64,000 bases of DNA from the NCBI RefSeq assembly GCF_015354735.1, contig NZ_JACEFJ010000005.1:1-64000 (forward strand), written 5' to 3'. Position 1 is the first letter of the stretch, and each line of letters starts with the position of its first letter. A program made the position numbers and the translations under genes. This DNA comes from Pararhodonellum marinum (lineage in GTDB: Bacteria; Bacteroidota; Bacteroidia; Cytophagales; Cyclobacteriaceae). The notes under the pieces are model-generated. The model saw only the letters and a program-made list of their open reading frames with translations. It did no database searches and had not been told where the DNA came from. This document shows positions 9,899 through 18,608 of this stretch, piece by piece.

Positions 9899-10693
9899 AT
9901 GTCAAGCAAAATCCTAGTCTTACTATTTTCTTTAATCGTTTTCATATCCTCTTCACAGGCACAGCAAGAAAAGCTTGTCTGGTCAGACGAATTTGATTAT
10001 GAGGGTTTGCCGGACCCAGATAAGTGGACTTATGATGTGGGAGGCCATGGTTGGGGAAACAATGAATTGCAGTATTATACCAAGGAAAGACCGGCCAATG
10101 CCCGTGTGGAAAACGGGACTTTAATCATCACCGCCATCAGGGAAGACCATGAAAACATGGCTTATACTTCAAGCAGGCTACTGACAAGGGGTAAAGGCAG
10201 TTGGCAATATGGGTATTTTGAAATCAAAGCCAGGCTTCCCAAAGGATTGGGTACCTGGCCGGCGATATGGATGCTGCCGGAGGAGAACCAATTCGGTGGA
10301 TGGCCCAAAAGCGGGGAAATCGACATCATGGAGCATGTGGGTTATGACCCGGGAGTGGTACATGGCACCGTCCACACCGAATCCTTCAATCATAAAATCG
10401 GCACCCAGGTGGGCAAGCAGAAAGAAGTGGAGGACTTTGCCGCTGCATTTAATGTCTATGCCGTTGACTGGAATGAAACCAAGATCGATTTTTACATCAA
10501 TGGTGAAAAGTACCATACCTTTGAAAATACGGGAGGTGGTCCGGCAGACTGGCCATTTGACCATCCCTTTCACCTTATTCTCAATATAGCGGTAGGGGGA
10601 GACTGGGGTGGTGCCCAAGGCGTGGATGATAGCATCTGGCCGCAGGAAATGGTGGTGGAATATGTCAGGGTGTATTCGGAAAAACCTAATTGA
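9899..10693 (+). CDS. Glycoside hydrolase family 16 endo-beta-glucanase (laminarinase-like)
   Basis: 264 residues from ATG at 9899; an upstream ATG at 9854 would add 15 residues before the signal peptide. The signal peptide (1-21, SSSQAQ) implies export. The GH16 catalytic motif EIDIME is present with nucleophile Glu140, Asp142 and acid/base Glu145, preceded by WPAIWMLPE. These enzymes cut beta-1,3 or mixed-linked glucans; laminarinase is the closest guess. The last 198 nt (10489-10686) are duplicated at 12640-12838, and an AT-rich cassette lies between the copies. This copy is intact and ends with a different final codon pair from the remnant. Confidence 0.92.
   Translation: MSSKILVLLFSLIVFISSSQAQQEKLVWSDEFDYEGLPDPDKWTYDVGGHGWGNNELQYYTKERPANARVENGTLIITAIREDHENMAYTSSRLLTRGKGSWQYGYFEIKARLPKGLGTWPAIWMLPEENQFGGWPKSGEIDIMEHVGYDPGVVHGTVHTESFNHKIGTQVGKQKEVEDFAAAFNVYAVDWNETKIDFYINGEKYHTFENTGGGPADWPFDHPFHLILNIAVGGDWGGAQGVDDSIWPQEMVVEYVRVYSEKPN
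10489..10686 (+). repeat. Direct repeat, copy 1: 3' end of GH16 gene
   Basis: 198 nt matching 12640-12838 with six substitutions and a one-base insertion in copy 2. Similarity begins at TTTTTA and stops at AAAACC, just before the two stop codons. It is the left border of the AT-rich cassette. Confidence 0.93.
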
Positions 10694-10839
10694 AATTTTT
10701 GTTAATTTAAAAATCCATTTTAAGCGAAAATAAACGATACCGCAAATTCCGGAAAATAATAATTTTTTTTTAAGAAATTAGTAGAAATATTTGACTTTTA
10801 GTTCTTTTTTTTTTGAAACTCACTAAAATTTTAATGTAT

Positions 10840-11037
10840 ATGAAGCTAAAATTTGGATTAATTGCTTTTGCGTTAACAGCCATGGCTTGGAGTTTAAGCT
10901 TCCAAGCTAATTCAGGTTGTGATACTGGAATTGATGGCTATTGCATAGTCGTTAATGGATCTCCGGCAGTTTGTGGAAACAAGACAGGAGAGGCTAAAGG
11001 TGATTGTAAACAATCTACAGGTGAAGTTGACAGTTAG
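10840..11037 (+). CDS. Small exported cysteine-containing peptide
   Basis: 65 residues; start at 10840 (MKLKFGLIAFALTAMAWSL) or 10834. A typical signal peptide should be cleaved around FQANSG, leaving a mature peptide of roughly 40 residues with four Cys (SGCDTG, GYCIVV, AVCGNK, GDCKQS), consistent with two disulphides. I do not recognise the family. It resembles in size and context the NVEALA-type peptides of Bacteroidota, but lacks the NVEAL signature. It is followed directly by a propeller lipoprotein gene that overlaps its 3' end, as is the peptide at 26299 by its own propeller. Upstream is an AT-rich stretch of about 140 nt with T and A runs. Confidence 0.6.
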   Translation: MKLKFGLIAFALTAMAWSLSFQANSGCDTGIDGYCIVVNGSPAVCGNKTGEAKGDCKQSTGEVDS

Positions 11038-12199
11038 GTTTTTTGTGAATGCAAGGCCTGGAATTTGGGTCTTGCATTTCTTTTTTAGTTTTTTACTGTT
11101 GTTTACATTATCGAATTGCAGCAATAAAGCCAATATTGATTGCAATCCTGAGGTAAATCAGGGATGGAAAAAAATGGGAGAAAAGCAGTTCCCAGTTGAC
11201 TCATTGACTTCCAATAGGCCGTCATCCATCCAATATCATACCTTGCGGGACAAAGATGTTATTAGCTTTTTAAATGTTCATTATAATGAAATACAACTTT
11301 TTGATTTTAATTCAGAATCATTAATAAAAAAAATACCATTTGATAAAAATTTATTTGGAACTATAACAGGTTACCATATTTCTTCATTGGATTCAATATT
11401 CATTACCTCAAATGACAAGTTAAGGACTTTTTTAGTGGATGAACAGGCTAATCTATTAAAAACCTATAGGATTGAAAATTCTCAAGGATCTCCACTTCCA
11501 ATTGGTCTAAATACCTTTAAATTAGATTCTTTACTATTAGTGACCAATCAAGTTGCCATGTTTGATAGCAATGGTATAATAGAGGAATCTCTTGTTTCAG
11601 TCTATAATCTACATGCTTTAGTTTTAGGTTCAGGCAAAGATTCATTTAATTTTTTGAGTTATCCTGCAATCTATAAAGATGGATTTTCACCGGAGCTCGG
11701 TCTTTATTTTTCTGCAATAGATGATCAGAAAAAGGAAATATATTTCGGGTTCTCAGCCTCAGATTTTGTGTTGAAATACGCCTTAATTGATGGCTTTGAA
11801 AAGCAGCCAAATCTCCTAAAAATTAAACCAACCGATTTCTTTGAGGTGAAAAATGCTAGGGGCAGGGATGTTTCTGATTTTTCCAAAAGACAGATTTATT
11901 ACTTGGATAATTATAATTACGGTAACCTTATTTATGATAAATTCCGAAATCTAATTTATAGATTGGCCTACTTTCCAGTTGAAAATCCAAAAAAAAGGCT
12001 TGAAGATTCAAAGGAAATCCTTAAGAAAAGAAAACTTTTGGTTTTTGACCCAGGTAGTAATGAACTTAAACTGGAGATCTGCCTGGATGAAATTGAATTT
12101 TATGAAGGTTTAATCCTACCTACACCAATTGGAATTTTGATATATAGAAATACAGAGGAGGAAGATGAAATTAAATTTGAAATTTATGAATTTATGTAA
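11021..12199 (+). CDS. Six-bladed propeller lipoprotein, DUF4221/BF3164-like
   Basis: About 390 residues. The start is uncertain: GTG 11021 gives VKLTVRFFVNARPG ahead of a hydrophobic segment and lipobox FTLSNC; TTG 11072 would start right at that segment; an ATG at 10955 lies deep in the peptide gene. The mature part has repeated beta-blade strands (EIQLFDFNSESLIKKI, KLRTFLVDEQANLLKTY) and reads like the TolB-like propellers called DUF4221 in Bacteroidota, whose function is unknown. It overlaps the peptide gene upstream and the CxxC lipoprotein gene downstream, so the three form one transcription unit. G+C is visibly lower than in the flanking glycosidase genes. Confidence 0.68.
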   Translation: MKLTVRFFVNARPGIWVLHFFFSFLLLFTLSNCSNKANIDCNPEVNQGWKKMGEKQFPVDSLTSNRPSSIQYHTLRDKDVISFLNVHYNEIQLFDFNSESLIKKIPFDKNLFGTITGYHISSLDSIFITSNDKLRTFLVDEQANLLKTYRIENSQGSPLPIGLNTFKLDSLLLVTNQVAMFDSNGIIEESLVSVYNLHALVLGSGKDSFNFLSYPAIYKDGFSPELGLYFSAIDDQKKEIYFGFSASDFVLKYALIDGFEKQPNLLKIKPTDFFEVKNARGRDVSDFSKRQIYYLDNYNYGNLIYDKFRNLIYRLAYFPVENPKKRLEDSKEILKKRKLLVFDPGSNELKLEICLDEIEFYEGLILPTPIGILIYRNTEEEDEIKFEIYEFM

Positions 12200-12596
12200 T
12201 CTATCTATTTTGGCAATTTTGGCTCTGTTGATTTCATGTAAAAGTCCCAATGATAGTTTTGCAAATGATAATTTAGTTCGAGATATTCTTGTTAAAAACA
12301 AAGAAGTTAAATATATAATTTTTGTTCCGACTGTTGGTTGTACCGGTTGCATTTCTTTTGCTGAAAAAAATCTGGTGAAACATCAAAATAACAATAAAAT
12401 ATTTTTTGTAATTGAAGAAGTAAGGAGTAAAAAAGAGCTTAGTTTGAAATTGGGTAGGAATGTTAATGATTTTAAAAATCTTCTGATATTTGAATCACCT
12501 ATAAATAATCTGGATAATTTTATTTCGCCCAAAGTTTTAATTGATGAAACCGGGAAGATGTCGGAATTTGATGCTAATTTTATTATTGAAGTTTAA
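12165..12596 (+). CDS. Small lipoprotein with thioredoxin-like CxxC motif
   Basis: 143 residues; start at 12165 or Met at 12186. The N-terminal hydrophobic segment ends in lipobox LLISC, predicting a membrane-anchored lipoprotein. The rest has IIFVPTVGCTGCISFAEK, where beta strand, CTGC and helix resemble the thioredoxin active site, and a later strand-Pro segment FISPKVLIDETGK resembles the cis-Pro region of TlpA-like proteins. It could oxidise or reduce the Cys of the small peptide encoded at 10840; this is inference. It overlaps the propeller gene by up to 35 nt and is AT-rich. The gene ends 43 nt before the GH16 remnant. Confidence 0.62.
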   Translation: MKLNLKFMNLCNLSILAILALLISCKSPNDSFANDNLVRDILVKNKEVKYIIFVPTVGCTGCISFAEKNLVKHQNNNKIFFVIEEVRSKKELSLKLGRNVNDFKNLLIFESPINNLDNFISPKVLIDETGKMSEFDANFIIEV

Positions 12597-12639
12597 ATTT
12601 GAATAATTCCAATAAAAAGTTGAATAAAACTGAATTATG

Positions 12640-12838
12640 TTTTTATATCAATGGTGAAAAGTATCATACCTTTGAAAATACGGGAGGTGGTCCGGCAGAC
12701 TGGCCATTTGACCATCCCTTTCACCTTATCCTTAATATAGCGGTAGGGGGGAGACTGGGGTGGTGCCCAAGGCGTGGATGATAGCATCTGGCCGCAGGAA
12801 ATGGTGGTGGAATATGTCCGGGTGTATTCAGAAAAACC
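12640..12838 (+). pseudogene. GH16 3'-end remnant, direct repeat copy 2
   Basis: 199 nt corresponding to the last 66 codons of the GH16 gene at 9899. An extra G in a run at 12746-12751 (six G here, five in copy 1) shifts the frame. Past that point the correct frame resumes and ends YSEKP-stop at 12840, overlapping the stop of the convergent gene at 12839. The remnant probably marks the original gene end before the cassette arrived. Confidence 0.9.
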
Positions 12839-13294
12839 CTAGTCTAATGGTTCTTCATACCAGGTTTTGTGTACGATTTTCCATTGATCTTCGATCTTGA
12901 TCAGCGTGAGGAAATCGTAATAGTAAATGCCCGGCCAGTATAATTCTGTTTTTGCCAAAGCCGTGTAGCCTTTGATTTCCACCTCCAGCAGCCCGTTGTC
13001 ATACAATTCGGGATCTCTGGGCTGGCCGGAAGCCGTGCCCGCCGCCCAATCTGAAAAGGATGTGATGGTCAGTTCCTTTCCCCTGTATCCCATCAGCCTG
13101 GCATCTGGATGGAAAGCAGCTTGCAGCTTTTGAAGGTCCCGCTCAATCATCCCTTCAAAATAGGCATTTATGGTTGCTTCCACGGCATCCCTTTCTTTTT
13201 GGTCTGATGATGGGGTGACCTGACAGGAATAAGCAAATCCCAATAGAAGCAGCATCATCATTGGGCTTATAAATTTATACTGCTTGTCTTTCAT
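12839..13294 (-). CDS. NTF2-like lipoprotein (lumazine-binding/SnoaL-like)
   Basis: 151 residues. A lipoprotein signal with lipobox FAYSC precedes one alpha+beta-barrel domain: AVEATINAYFEGMIERDLQKL, AAFHPDARLMGYRG, and strands ending KIEDQWKIVHKTWYEEPLD. This matches the nuclear transport factor 2-like families (Lumazine_bd_2, DUF4440). Members bind small ligands or act as assorted enzymes, so no reaction can be assigned. The gene is convergent with the GH16 remnant and their stops overlap, suggesting the original GH16 gene once abutted it. Confidence 0.75.
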   Translation of the reverse strand: MKDKQYKFISPMMMLLLLGFAYSCQVTPSSDQKERDAVEATINAYFEGMIERDLQKLQAAFHPDARLMGYRGKELTITSFSDWAAGTASGQPRDPELYDNGLLEVEIKGYTALAKTELYWPGIYYYDFLTLIKIEDQWKIVHKTWYEEPLD

Positions 13295-13612
13295 ATGTTT
13301 GGCTTGTGAATTGGCATTTGGATTTCACCATCAAGATAAAGCATTCAGAAGACTAAAATAGAAGACCTACCGGAATTTTGCCAACCTTAAACTCTTTCCC
13401 TCCAATTTCCACCCATTTCAGTTGTCATGTTATCAAGCCCCACCCGGGGGCCTGTTGCAGGGTTGTCAGAGAATGCGTGCCAAGGTGATTAATTAGTGTA
13501 AAAAACACATTTAAAAAATTTGAACATTGCTGTTTTATTTTTAATATTAGATTAAATTAAGCCTTAATTTACGACAACCTTATTTCAAAATCCAAAATCA
13601 ACCTACCGAACC
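13295..13612. other. Intergenic region upstream of the arabinofuranosidase gene
   Basis: 318 nt with no coding frame I would support. It holds a GC-rich patch near 13440 (CACCCGGGGGCC), a short hairpin GTGTAAAAAACAC near 13497, and an AT-rich stretch just before the GH51 start where a promoter is expected. No clear operator was seen. Confidence 0.5.
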
Positions 13613-15163
13613 ATGAAGAAATGCCTAACATTTCCTTTGCCGATATTGCTGATGTGTTGCATCAGTTTTACAGTTGTCGCTCAGAAAAACCAGTTGATCG
13701 TCAACGCAGATCAAGGCAGTGCCACCATCAATAAACACATCTACGGCCATTTTGCGGAGCATTTGGGCCGTTGCATTTATGGGGGAATCTGGGTAGGCCC
13801 TGATTCCGATATTCCCAATGAGGATGGATATAGACTGGATGTGTTGACCGCCCTGAAAAATCTTCAGATTCCAAACCTCAGATGGCCTGGCGGATGCTTT
13901 GCCGACGAGTACCATTGGACAGATGGGATAGGGGACCCCAAAGACCGTCCCACCATGGTCAACACCCACTGGGGCGGTGTGACGGAAGACAATTCTTTTG
14001 GCACCCATGAATTTTTGAATTTCTGTGAAAAAATCGGCACCGAACCCTATATCACCGGGAATGTAGGCAGCGGTTCGGTGGATGAAATGTCCAAATGGAT
14101 AGAGTACATCAACTTTGACGGGGAAAGCCCCATGTCCAATCTGAGAAAGAAAAATGGTCAGGAAAATCCCTGGAACATCAAATACTGGGGGGTAGGCAAT
14201 GAAAGCTGGGGATGTGGCGGAAACATGACCGCTGAATATTACGCCAACGAATACCGCAGGTATGCTACCTATGCCAGGGATTACGGAGGAAATGAGCTCT
14301 TTAAAATTGCAGGCGGCGCAAGTGACTGGGATTTTAACTGGACAGAAGTATTGATGAAAAACATACCGCTCAGGATGATGGATGCGATTTCTCTGCACTA
14401 TTACACCATCACCGGGACCTGGGCCGAAAAAACATCTGCCACCCAATTTGACAATGAAAGATACCTCAAAACCCTATCTCAAGCTGCCAGAATGGATGAG
14501 TTGATCACGCGACATTCCAGCATCATGGACCAATACGATCCTGAAAAAAAGGTGGGTTTGATTGTGGATGAATGGGGGACTTGGTTTGAGGTAGAACCTG
14601 GTACCAATCCCGGATTCCTTTTCCAGCAAAATACCATGCGGGATGCCTTTGTGGCCGCCATCACCCTGAACATCTTCAACAAACACGCCGAGCGGGTGTA
14701 TATGGCCAATCTTGCCCAGACCGTGAATGTATTGCAGGCCTTGATCCTCACTGACGACACCAATATGATTCTGACGCCTACCTATCACATTTTTGATTTG
14801 TACAGGGCCCATCAGGACGCCCAGTTGCTTTCCCATCACCTGAGTACTGAGGAAGTCAGTTTCGGTGAACAAAAATTGGAAAGCCTGCAGGTGTCCACCT
14901 CCAAATCAGCTGATGGAACCGTCAACATCAGCATAGCCAATATCCACCCGGACAAAAAGATCGATCTGGAAGTGTTGCTGAGAGGAATTGATCCTAAATC
15001 GGTTACGGCAAGAGCCCTTACCGGGCCAAGCATTGATGCCTACAATACCTTTGACAACAAAGAAGCAGTGAAGGTTTCGGATTTCAAGGACTTCAAGTTG
15101 AACAAATCCCAGTTGCAGATCAGTGTTCCCGCCCATTCTGTATTGATGGTCAGGGTCAAATGA
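13613..15163 (+). CDS. Alpha-L-arabinofuranosidase, glycoside hydrolase family 51
   Basis: 516 residues with a signal peptide (1-23, TVVAQ). The TIM barrel begins [20 protein letters not shown] and carries [14 protein letters not shown]. The acid/base Glu197 lies in [11 protein letters not shown] and the nucleophile Glu320 in [13 protein letters not shown], both as in GH51. A C-terminal beta-sandwich (about 410-516) ends [12 protein letters not shown]. It removes arabinofuranosyl side groups from arabinan or arabinoxylan in the periplasm or outside the cell. The mutarotase gene is 87 nt downstream, suggesting a sugar-use operon. Confidence 0.94.
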   Translation: MKKCLTFPLPILLMCCISFTVVAQKNQLIVNADQGSATINKHIYGHFAEHLGRCIYGGIWVGPDSDIPNEDGYRLDVLTALKNLQIPNLRWPGGCFADEYHWTDGIGDPKDRPTMVNTHWGGVTEDNSFGTHEFLNFCEKIGTEPYITGNVGSGSVDEMSKWIEYINFDGESPMSNLRKKNGQENPWNIKYWGVGNESWGCGGNMTAEYYANEYRRYATYARDYGGNELFKIAGGASDWDFNWTEVLMKNIPLRMMDAISLHYYTITGTWAEKTSATQFDNERYLKTLSQAARMDELITRHSSIMDQYDPEKKVGLIVDEWGTWFEVEPGTNPGFLFQQNTMRDAFVAAITLNIFNKHAERVYMANLAQTVNVLQALILTDDTNMILTPTYHIFDLYRAHQDAQLLSHHLSTEEVSFGEQKLESLQVSTSKSADGTVNISIANIHPDKKIDLEVLLRGIDPKSVTARALTGPSIDAYNTFDNKEAVKVSDFKDFKLNKSQLQISVPAHSVLMVRVK

Positions 15164-15250
15164 CCTTTCTTGATGATCAAAAGATGTCTGAACAAATGAC
15201 CATCACCGTTCTCAATTAGAAATCGGATCGGGAATAACCATAAAAAGAAA

Positions 15251-16405
15251 ATGAAAAAACCTAACTTGTTTCCATTATCCAAAATTGTCCTGCTCTTGAT
15301 AGTCGGGATCAGTTGGAATTGTACTTCCCCAAAAACGGAAGAAACCCAGTCAGAAGAAAAAGAAAACATACAATTCAAAGTGAATATTAAAGAAGTAGCC
15401 ATCAAAGATCAAAAAGCCAAAGTTTTCCAATTGTCGAACGGAAACGGGATGGAGGTAGAACTCCTGAGTTTCGGAGGGATCATTTCCAAACTGAAAGTGC
15501 CTGATAAAGATGGCAATGTGGAAAACATCGCCTTGGGATATGAAAACCCGGCTGATTATGACACCAATCAGTATTTTCTGGGTGCCTCAGTGGGTAGGTA
15601 TGCCAACCGGATTGCGAAGGGAAAGTTTGAACTGGACGGAGAATCTTACCAACTGGCTACCAACAACGGAGCCAATCACCTGCATGGCGGTCCGATGGGA
15701 TTCAACAGGAAATTCTTTGATGCGGAGTACATCGAAGGGGATCATTCTATGAAAGTGAAAATGACCTATGTCAGCCCTGATGGGGAAGAAGGTTATCCCG
15801 GCAATCTGGAAACCACCATCACTTTTGAATTGACCCATGACAACAAACTTTTGATCGAATACACCGCAGAAACAGACAAGCCTACCATCGTTAACCTTAC
15901 CCACCACGGTTATTTTAACCTCAGTGGGATGCAGGAAGATGTGCTAAATCATGAATTGACGCTTTCTGCTGACCGATATACACCTGTTGACCAGAGCCTG
16001 ATCCCCACCGGGGAGCTGGCTCCGGTTTCGGGTACGCCCTTTGATTTCAGGGAACCCCAAACCATCGGTGCAAGGATAGCGGATGTACCGGGAGGATATG
16101 ACCACAATTATGTGGTCAAGGACAAAGCTGATGGAGAGTTGACAAAAATGGCCACCTTGTACCACCCTGCTTCGGGTAGACACATGGAATTGTATTCAGA
16201 TGCGCCAGGGGTACAGTTCTATTCGGGAAATTTTCTGGATGGCAAATTGACTACTGACGGACACACTTACAGCAAGCATATGGGGATGTGCCTTGAGCCG
16301 CAACATTTCCCCAATTCCCCCAATGAACCTTCCTTTCCTTCTCCAAGATTGGATCCAGGTGAAAAATACAGGCATAGGATTCAGTACCATTTTGGGGTAA
16401 AATAA
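15251..16405 (+). CDS. Aldose 1-epimerase (galactose mutarotase), exported
   Basis: 384 residues. The N-terminal hydrophobic segment ends in a Cys (SWNC at 24) and is likely a lipoprotein signal. The catalytic features of GalM are present: NHLHGG with His145, THHGYFNLSG with the general acid His, and the general base Glu in CLEPQHFPNSPN. It interconverts anomers of hexoses or pentoses released by the upstream glycosidases. The last 15 codons are reused as the first segment of every unit in the tandem array that follows. Confidence 0.93.
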   Translation: MKKPNLFPLSKIVLLLIVGISWNCTSPKTEETQSEEKENIQFKVNIKEVAIKDQKAKVFQLSNGNGMEVELLSFGGIISKLKVPDKDGNVENIALGYENPADYDTNQYFLGASVGRYANRIAKGKFELDGESYQLATNNGANHLHGGPMGFNRKFFDAEYIEGDHSMKVKMTYVSPDGEEGYPGNLETTITFELTHDNKLLIEYTAETDKPTIVNLTHHGYFNLSGMQEDVLNHELTLSADRYTPVDQSLIPTGELAPVSGTPFDFREPQTIGARIADVPGGYDHNYVVKDKADGELTKMATLYHPASGRHMELYSDAPGVQFYSGNFLDGKLTTDGHTYSKHMGMCLEPQHFPNSPNEPSFPSPRLDPGEKYRHRIQYHFGVK

Positions 16406-17074
16406 GAGGGATCATTTTTCACGCAAAGGCGCAGAGTCGCAAAGGTTTCTTTTATGCGAAAATAAAAGAAACTTGGTTGATCAAAAAATACCTGTATAAT
16501 ATCCCATGTCTAAAAAATACAGGCATAGGATTCAGTACCATTTTGGGGTAAAATAAGAGGAATCATTTTTCACGCAAAGACGCAGAGTCGCAAAGGTTTC
16601 TTTTATTCGAAAAATAAATGAAGCCTTAGTTGATTAAAAAAATTCCTGTGTAATACCTCATGTCTAAAAAATACAGGCATAGGATTCAGTACCATTTTGG
16701 GGTGAAATAAGAGGAATCATTTTTCACGCAAAGGCCCAGAGTCGCAAAGGTTTCTTTTATGCGAGAAATAAATGAAACCTTGGTTGATCAAAAAATACCT
16801 GTGTTATATCTCATGTCTAAAAAATACCGGCATAGGATTCAGTACCATTTTGGGGTAAAATAAGAGGGAATCATTTTTCACGCAAAGGCGCAGAGTCGCA
16901 AAGGTTTCTTTTATGCGAAAAATAAATGAAACCTTGGTTGATCAAAAAATACCTGTATAATATCTCATGTCTAAAAAATACCAGCATAGGATTCAGTACC
17001 ATTTTGGGGTAAAATAAGAGGAATCATTTTTCACGCAAAGACGCAGAGTCGCAAAGGTTTCTTTTATGCGAAAA
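16361..17074 (+). repeat. Five-unit tandem array derived from the 3' end of the mutarotase gene
   Basis: Equivalent positions recur at 16370, 16521, 16675, 16828 and 16982, so the period is 151-154 nt. Each unit holds the final codons of the epimerase, its stop, a CACGCAAAG-type motif (CACGCAAAGGCGCAGAGTCG), a hairpin with arms near AAGGTTTCTTTTA and TAAATGAAACCTT, and an AT-rich tail. The fifth unit is truncated after the first hairpin arm. The units differ from each other by only a few bases. There are no unique spacers, so it is not a CRISPR array. Confidence 0.95.
16506..17017 (+). other. Four repeated 16-codon open frames within the array
   Basis: In units 2-5 the tail of the preceding unit supplies an ATG in frame with the copied epimerase codons, giving MSKKYRHRIQYHFGVK-stop at 16506-16556, 16660-16710, 16813-16863 and 16967-17017. 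Unit 4 has AGG to CGG (silent), unit 3 GTA to GTG (silent), unit 5 one Arg-to-Gln change. The peptide would be strongly basic. Translation is not shown; the frame may be a by-product of duplication. Confidence 0.4.
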
Positions 17075-17080
17075 AGTAGG

Positions 17081-17097
17081 TCTGAAGACTTGAACCA
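17081..17097 (+). repeat. Short direct repeat flanking the DUF4143 gene, copy 1
   Basis: TCTGAAGACTTGAACCA, 15 of 17 positions identical to 18548-18564. It lies just past the stop of the ATPase gene and just after the tandem array. Confidence 0.55.
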
Positions 17098-17102
17098 TTG
17101 GG

Positions 17103-18311
17103 TTACTCACTTAAAAAACTCCGTAAATCCAAATGTCTGATACCCTCAAAGGTATTTCCTTCAAAGCTGTCCAAGGTGATGACTGTTTTGGGGTAATTAT
17201 CTTTTACTTTTTGCAAATTTCCAAATTCCCTTTGAATGGTCTTTGGTTCATGAAGACTTAAGGCCACCTGAAAATAAGCCGTCTCTCCCTCTTTTTGACA
17301 GACGAAATCAATCTCTTCATTGACCATTACCCCTACCTTGATGTCGTAACCTTTAAATAGCAGGTGGTTGAATACCGCATTTTCCAATATTTTACCAAGG
17401 TCTTCAGGCCGGTATCCCCAGATACCATGTCTGATACCCAAATTTTCAAAATAAAATTTATGACCAAACTCGAAAAGGTGCTTTCCTAAAACATCAAACC
17501 TGCTCACTTTGTGAATCAAAAAAGCATTGCTTAAGTAGTCCGAATAGGTCTGAACCTGATTATGGGATACCATGATTTTTTGCGATTTCAGAAAATCGGA
17601 AATTTTTTTGGCTGAAAAAAGACTCCCTACATTGCTGGCCAAGAACTGAACCAATTGCTCCAAAAATACGGTATTCCTTATCGCATACCTGTTGACCACA
17701 TCCCTGTAAACAATCGTGGTATAAATATTTTTCAGGTATTCAAATACCACTTCATCTTGGAGAGGAAGGTGTTTTATATAAGGAAGCCCGCCGTATTTTA
17801 GGTATTTATTGAGATTTTCAGGGTGGTTTTCTAAATGATGGAATTCCAAAAATTCTGTATAGGACAAACTATAAACTTTGATTTCTACAAAGCGTCCGCT
17901 GAGGTGGCCGGCAATATCACCGGATAGTAAATTGGCGTTGCTTCCGGTACAATAAATATCCATAAAATCATCCAAAATCAAAGACCTCAGGGCTTGGCCA
18001 AAATCTTGAATGTCCTGTATTTCATCAATGAACACGTGATTAAAGCAATCAGGCTTTTGGTGTTGCTTGATATATTGGTCTAAGTCTTTGGCATTTTTCA
18101 TCCAAGAAAAATCAAGATCTTCCTTGTTGATATAAATAATGTGATGATTCGGATGGTTTTCTCGGATATATTGGATCAGTTGAAACAATAAGTAGCTTTT
18201 CCCCACACGTCTTTGTCCAGTTAACACCTTGATAATCTTTTTCCCGATATAAGGCTTTGCCTTTTTCAGGTAGTGATTTCTTGGTGATATATCCTGAGGT
18301 AGCTTAAACAT
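17103..18311 (-). CDS. AAA+ ATPase with C-terminal DUF4143 domain
   Basis: 402 residues, cytoplasmic. AAA_14 core with Walker A GQRRVGKS (about residue 33), Walker B HVFIDEIQDI, sensor CTGSNANLL and the conserved GHLSGRFVEIKVYSLSYTEF. The C-terminal DUF4143 domain ends with EIDFVCQKEGETAYFQVAL, which resembles the E-x-K-type core of restriction-like nucleases (here Q replaces K). These ATPases are widespread in Bacteroidota and archaea, vary between strains, and have no settled function. The gene is flanked by 17-nt imperfect direct repeats at 17081 and 18548, and its start lies in a palindromic operator-like repeat. Confidence 0.9.
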   Translation of the reverse strand: MFKLPQDISPRNHYLKKAKPYIGKKIIKVLTGQRRVGKSYLLFQLIQYIRENHPNHHIIYINKEDLDFSWMKNAKDLDQYIKQHQKPDCFNHVFIDEIQDIQDFGQALRSLILDDFMDIYCTGSNANLLSGDIAGHLSGRFVEIKVYSLSYTEFLEFHHLENHPENLNKYLKYGGLPYIKHLPLQDEVVFEYLKNIYTTIVYRDVVNRYAIRNTVFLEQLVQFLASNVGSLFSAKKISDFLKSQKIMVSHNQVQTYSDYLSNAFLIHKVSRFDVLGKHLFEFGHKFYFENLGIRHGIWGYRPEDLGKILENAVFNHLLFKGYDIKVGVMVNEEIDFVCQKEGETAYFQVALSLHEPKTIQREFGNLQKVKDNYPKTVITLDSFEGNTFEGIRHLDLRSFLSE

Positions 18312-18369
18312 TTTGTAAATATAAATACAAAAAATATAATTTAGTCAAATTTTGTAAATATGATTACAG
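18309..18369 (-). promoter_or_regulatory. Two palindromic operator-like boxes upstream of the DUF4143 gene
   Basis: TTGTAAATATAAATACAA (18312-18329) and TTGTAAATATGATTACAG (18351-18368) share TTGTA-N8-TACAr and are 39 nt apart. The first abuts the ATPase start codon. Position and spacing suggest autoregulation or control by a dimeric regulator; not proven. Confidence 0.45.
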
Positions 18370-18547
18370 GATGTCATTTTCTTCAAAATTTTGGAAATTT
18401 TTCCTCTCTTTGGATCAATCAAGATAAAATTACTAGAAAATCTTATGGCTGATCACATATCAACCGAGGACTAAAATCATTTAATTCCATTCTTGGGCCA
18501 AAAATGGGTATGGTTAAAGACTTAGTCTTGATCCATTTCAATAGCAG

Positions 18548-18564
18548 TCTGAAGATCTGAACCA
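18548..18564 (+). repeat. Short direct repeat flanking the DUF4143 gene, copy 2
   Basis: TCTGAAGATCTGAACCA. Partner of 17081-17097. Otherwise the stretch 18370-18608 is AT-rich and shows no gene. Confidence 0.55.
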
Positions 18565-18608
18565 ATATGGGTGAACACTCAAACTACGGTCGAAAGGTGC
18601 CGATGATT

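Noticed and set aside
12599-12781. An open frame fusing a short AT-rich leader with GH16-like sequence
   Set aside because: It is a chance fusion of the spacer with the frameshifted GH16 remnant, ending in an out-of-frame tail.
13625-14446. Long open frame opposite the GH51 gene
   Set aside because: It mirrors a well-supported coding gene on the other strand and has no recognisable domain.
16361-17074. Possible CRISPR array or IS remnant
   Set aside because: Units are 151-154 nt with no unique spacers, and include mutarotase coding sequence; no transposase or cas gene.
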